Below, one piece after another: positions 63,601-64,000 of a stretch of 64,000 nt of DNA. Positions within the stretch are counted from its first letter, which is position 1. Each line of letters begins with the position of its first letter. Position numbers and translations under genes: made by a program. This stretch comes from Myroides indicus (GTDB taxonomy: Bacteria; Bacteroidota; Bacteroidia; Flavobacteriales; Flavobacteriaceae), in contig NZ_SOAG01000013.1 of assembly GCF_004364575.1 (NCBI RefSeq), positions 1 through 64,000 of the forward strand. Reading direction: 5' to 3'. The notes under the pieces are model-generated. The model was given only the letters and a program-made list of their open reading frames with translations. It ran no database searches and had not been told where the DNA came from.

Positions 63601-63698
63601 AAAGAATCTGCAATTTTAGTAAATTCTTCCCACGAAGACTGTGCACAGACAGAATAACATATGAGAGTTATAAAATAAAAAATATTTGGTTTTTTCAT
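60651..63698 (-). CDS. TPR-CHAT protease-like membrane protein
   Basis: The protein has 1015 residues with a signal peptide ending CAQS. TPR-type helical repeats run through about 25-470, followed by a long helical stretch (about 480-640) and a C-terminal CHAT domain. The caspase-like dyad is H839 (HLAMHSN) and C883 (LSACNTG), followed by SLWNAPDQSTKEIM. One membrane helix lies near 990-1008, before a basic tail (RMRRKKRVN). CHAT proteases are clan CD peptidases; TPRs usually bind partners. The signal peptide puts the protease outside the cytoplasm. It follows another TPR gene by 32 bp; target unknown. Confidence 0.87.
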   Translation of the reverse strand: MKKPNIFYFITLICYSVCAQSSWEEFTKIADSLDKKLQFEQALSYRAKAIESAKKERENTQKMLLGLQMFTQAEADFSKSKKANSEAYLLMQEAVTVLQIANASPERISKAYWDLNLAAFNYMRNQEDTERYLNKSIDYHLKSSEIDTLLLLNTMHGSSYMGILSGNYQKAITTLEQAIALFDQYQIKEEQDYNLVGYLYSNLALIYSIGFLDIPQKEKLYLNKAENAFSSISEPDLEYFIGTYTSLAKNERRYRNYKSAEGYLNKALQIYNNNKTEFHSGTMHYIGFKTELTIFGDLIIIYRDTGEQAKMLDVFNKVESIAKNNLLDQTEKNQYTEILRSLGRYYLNWEYDFDKVKSIIDKALKVKIDKTAIHTGGTRASLYLDLAKAHFLNKDYNQALKIINEIEETDSLEPYQIELKVESLLALDKIEEAIGTVNQLLKAISNENSKLHFPKSSTADFTSGYVITDAEGLANLAKAFRNYYGKYSIEEEKLYWMALRQFESNIGNIPLNKDLKQVVDKITSGLMTVGMYRNFSLEENNRLLNFMEVVASQEFINTFLLKREIAGSTELYKLIEEEQYVRSYLTFLKKEFLKSKDSDIKQQIFEKEVELKKINEKLLHQHKLSSLLTTPDIDVSVLPQKNIIKFRAIGDKLFKVIINNNKVSYQVIKDYLTLKQEIEYYLSLVNSLDVSINTIKEKGEALYAKLFEDDFNTTNPTVIISDDILHYLPFELLVNNSQYLIENHTISYVSSLYFLSISKTESNIPQNRKAVFFAPKYSGERTESQLAVRGETYALSGAEEEIKEIAKFIPGKLYLGDVASKTNFKALENDISILHLAMHSNLNNEDPELSNLIFSNFEEDYEMYISELYGLNFNADLAVLSACNTGVGGFKDGVNLVSMRQAFTTAGISSTVASLWNAPDQSTKEIMIAFYKNLQKGQDKAIALQQAKLNYLKNTKEEKLTHPFYWAGFVLSGDEKPVELDKSSSERNYKTILSAVLLSAGIILFLRMRRKKRVN

Positions 63699-63730
63699 AA
63701 TAAAAACATCAACATTGCCTAAGAAATATA

Positions 63731-64000
63731 TTACTTGAGCTTCAACATTATTTTTTGAGCATCTGATGCTCTTGTCTGATCATTTTTTATAACCTTTTTT
63801 AAGTAAATAATCGATTTATCTTTATCTCTGATTTTTAAATATCCCAAAGCAAGATACCAGTTAATCTGATTCTTGTATTTTTCAGAAGATTGTAAATCAA
63901 AACTTTTCATTATTTCAATAGCTTTTTCAATTTGATGGTCTCCCATTAGGCTCATCGCATAATAAAAATGTGCGTCTTCGGTTTGCAAAGCTCCAAAAGC
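63731..64000 (-). CDS. TPR-type protein, C-terminal part (partial)
   Basis: The open frame runs to the right edge of the window, so only the last 89 residues are visible. A TTG at 63988 is not a convincing start. The residues form repeating helix pairs (AMSLMGDHQIEKAIEIMKSF, then WYLALGYLKIRDKDKSIIYL), the pattern of tetratricopeptide repeats, ending in a Lys-rich helix. No membrane segment is seen. It lies 32 bp upstream of the CHAT gene on the same strand, so the two are likely expressed together. Confidence 0.7.
   Translation of the reverse strand, partial: AFGALQTEDAHFYYAMSLMGDHQIEKAIEIMKSFDLQSSEKYKNQINWYLALGYLKIRDKDKSIIYLKKVIKNDQTRASDAQKIMLKLK

Noticed and set aside
1..64000. CRISPR arrays, tRNA or rRNA genes, insertion sequences
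   Set aside because: No regularly spaced repeats, no cloverleaf-like sequences and no transposase or terminal inverted repeats were recognised; absence judged by eye only.

Overview
The window looks like chromosomal DNA from a member of the Bacteroidota, most likely order Flavobacteriales. Supporting signs are: a fragment of a type IX secretion (type B) sorting domain at the left edge; a gldH gliding-motility lipoprotein gene; Bacteroidota families such as DUF4254, DUF5689, DUF6341-like and DUF6909-like proteins and GH3; TAnnTTTG-type -7 promoter boxes instead of TATAAT; AT-rich DNA; and almost no Shine-Dalgarno sequences. I saw no rRNA, tRNA, insertion sequence, CRISPR array or prophage. The genus cannot be fixed from the sequence alone.

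Left part (1-11 kb). After the sorting-domain fragment and a HAD phosphatase lies a minus-strand metal-efflux operon: an MgtC-like membrane protein, an RND adaptor, a CzcA-type pump, a TolC-like outer-membrane factor and a small beta-barrel protein. Next to it is an OmpR-type response regulator/histidine kinase pair. The 403-bp gap between them holds four TTAGA(A/G) repeats spaced exactly 11 bp apart, just upstream of the predicted efflux promoter. That is the arrangement OmpR-family regulators bind, so I infer that the adjacent two-component system controls the pump.

11-25.7 kb. A short SSB paralogue and a GNAT-nitrilase fusion come first. A run of small plus-strand accessory genes follows (two SRPBCC, VOC, DUF1697, DUF1801). 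Then come an NPP-type phosphodiesterase, an epimerase, a double universal stress protein, an AI-2E-family permease with a clear N-terminal frameshift, a ketoacid CoA-transferase pair, and the operon ricT-like/gldH/PBP1A.

25.9-40.3 kb. MTA/SAH nucleosidase comes first, followed by a divergent locus of a secreted endonuclease/phosphatase-fold protein, a TonB-dependent receptor and a DUF5689 lipoprotein. Next are purine and pyrimidine salvage genes (apt, upp), LPS-related genes (GT9, phosphoethanolamine transferase), DUF4254 and purD.

40.3-56.5 kb. This is a Wzx/Wzy-type surface polysaccharide locus: an initiating phosphosugar transferase, UDP-glucuronate decarboxylase, glycosyltransferases, a pyruvyltransferase, a flippase, two O-antigen polymerase/ligase-like proteins, rfbC and rfbD. 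It is joined without real gaps to a Wzz-like protein, a DUF6909-like protein whose C-terminal half resembles a nucleoside phosphorylase, a GH3 acyl-adenylate enzyme and an M23 peptidase. Together, 43.9-56.4 kb behaves like one 11-gene operon.

56.5-64 kb. The last part holds tatA, tex, a DUF1294 protein, an XRE-type regulator with a membrane tail and a likely self-operator, rpiB, and a large TPR-CHAT protease-like membrane protein following another TPR gene that runs off the window.
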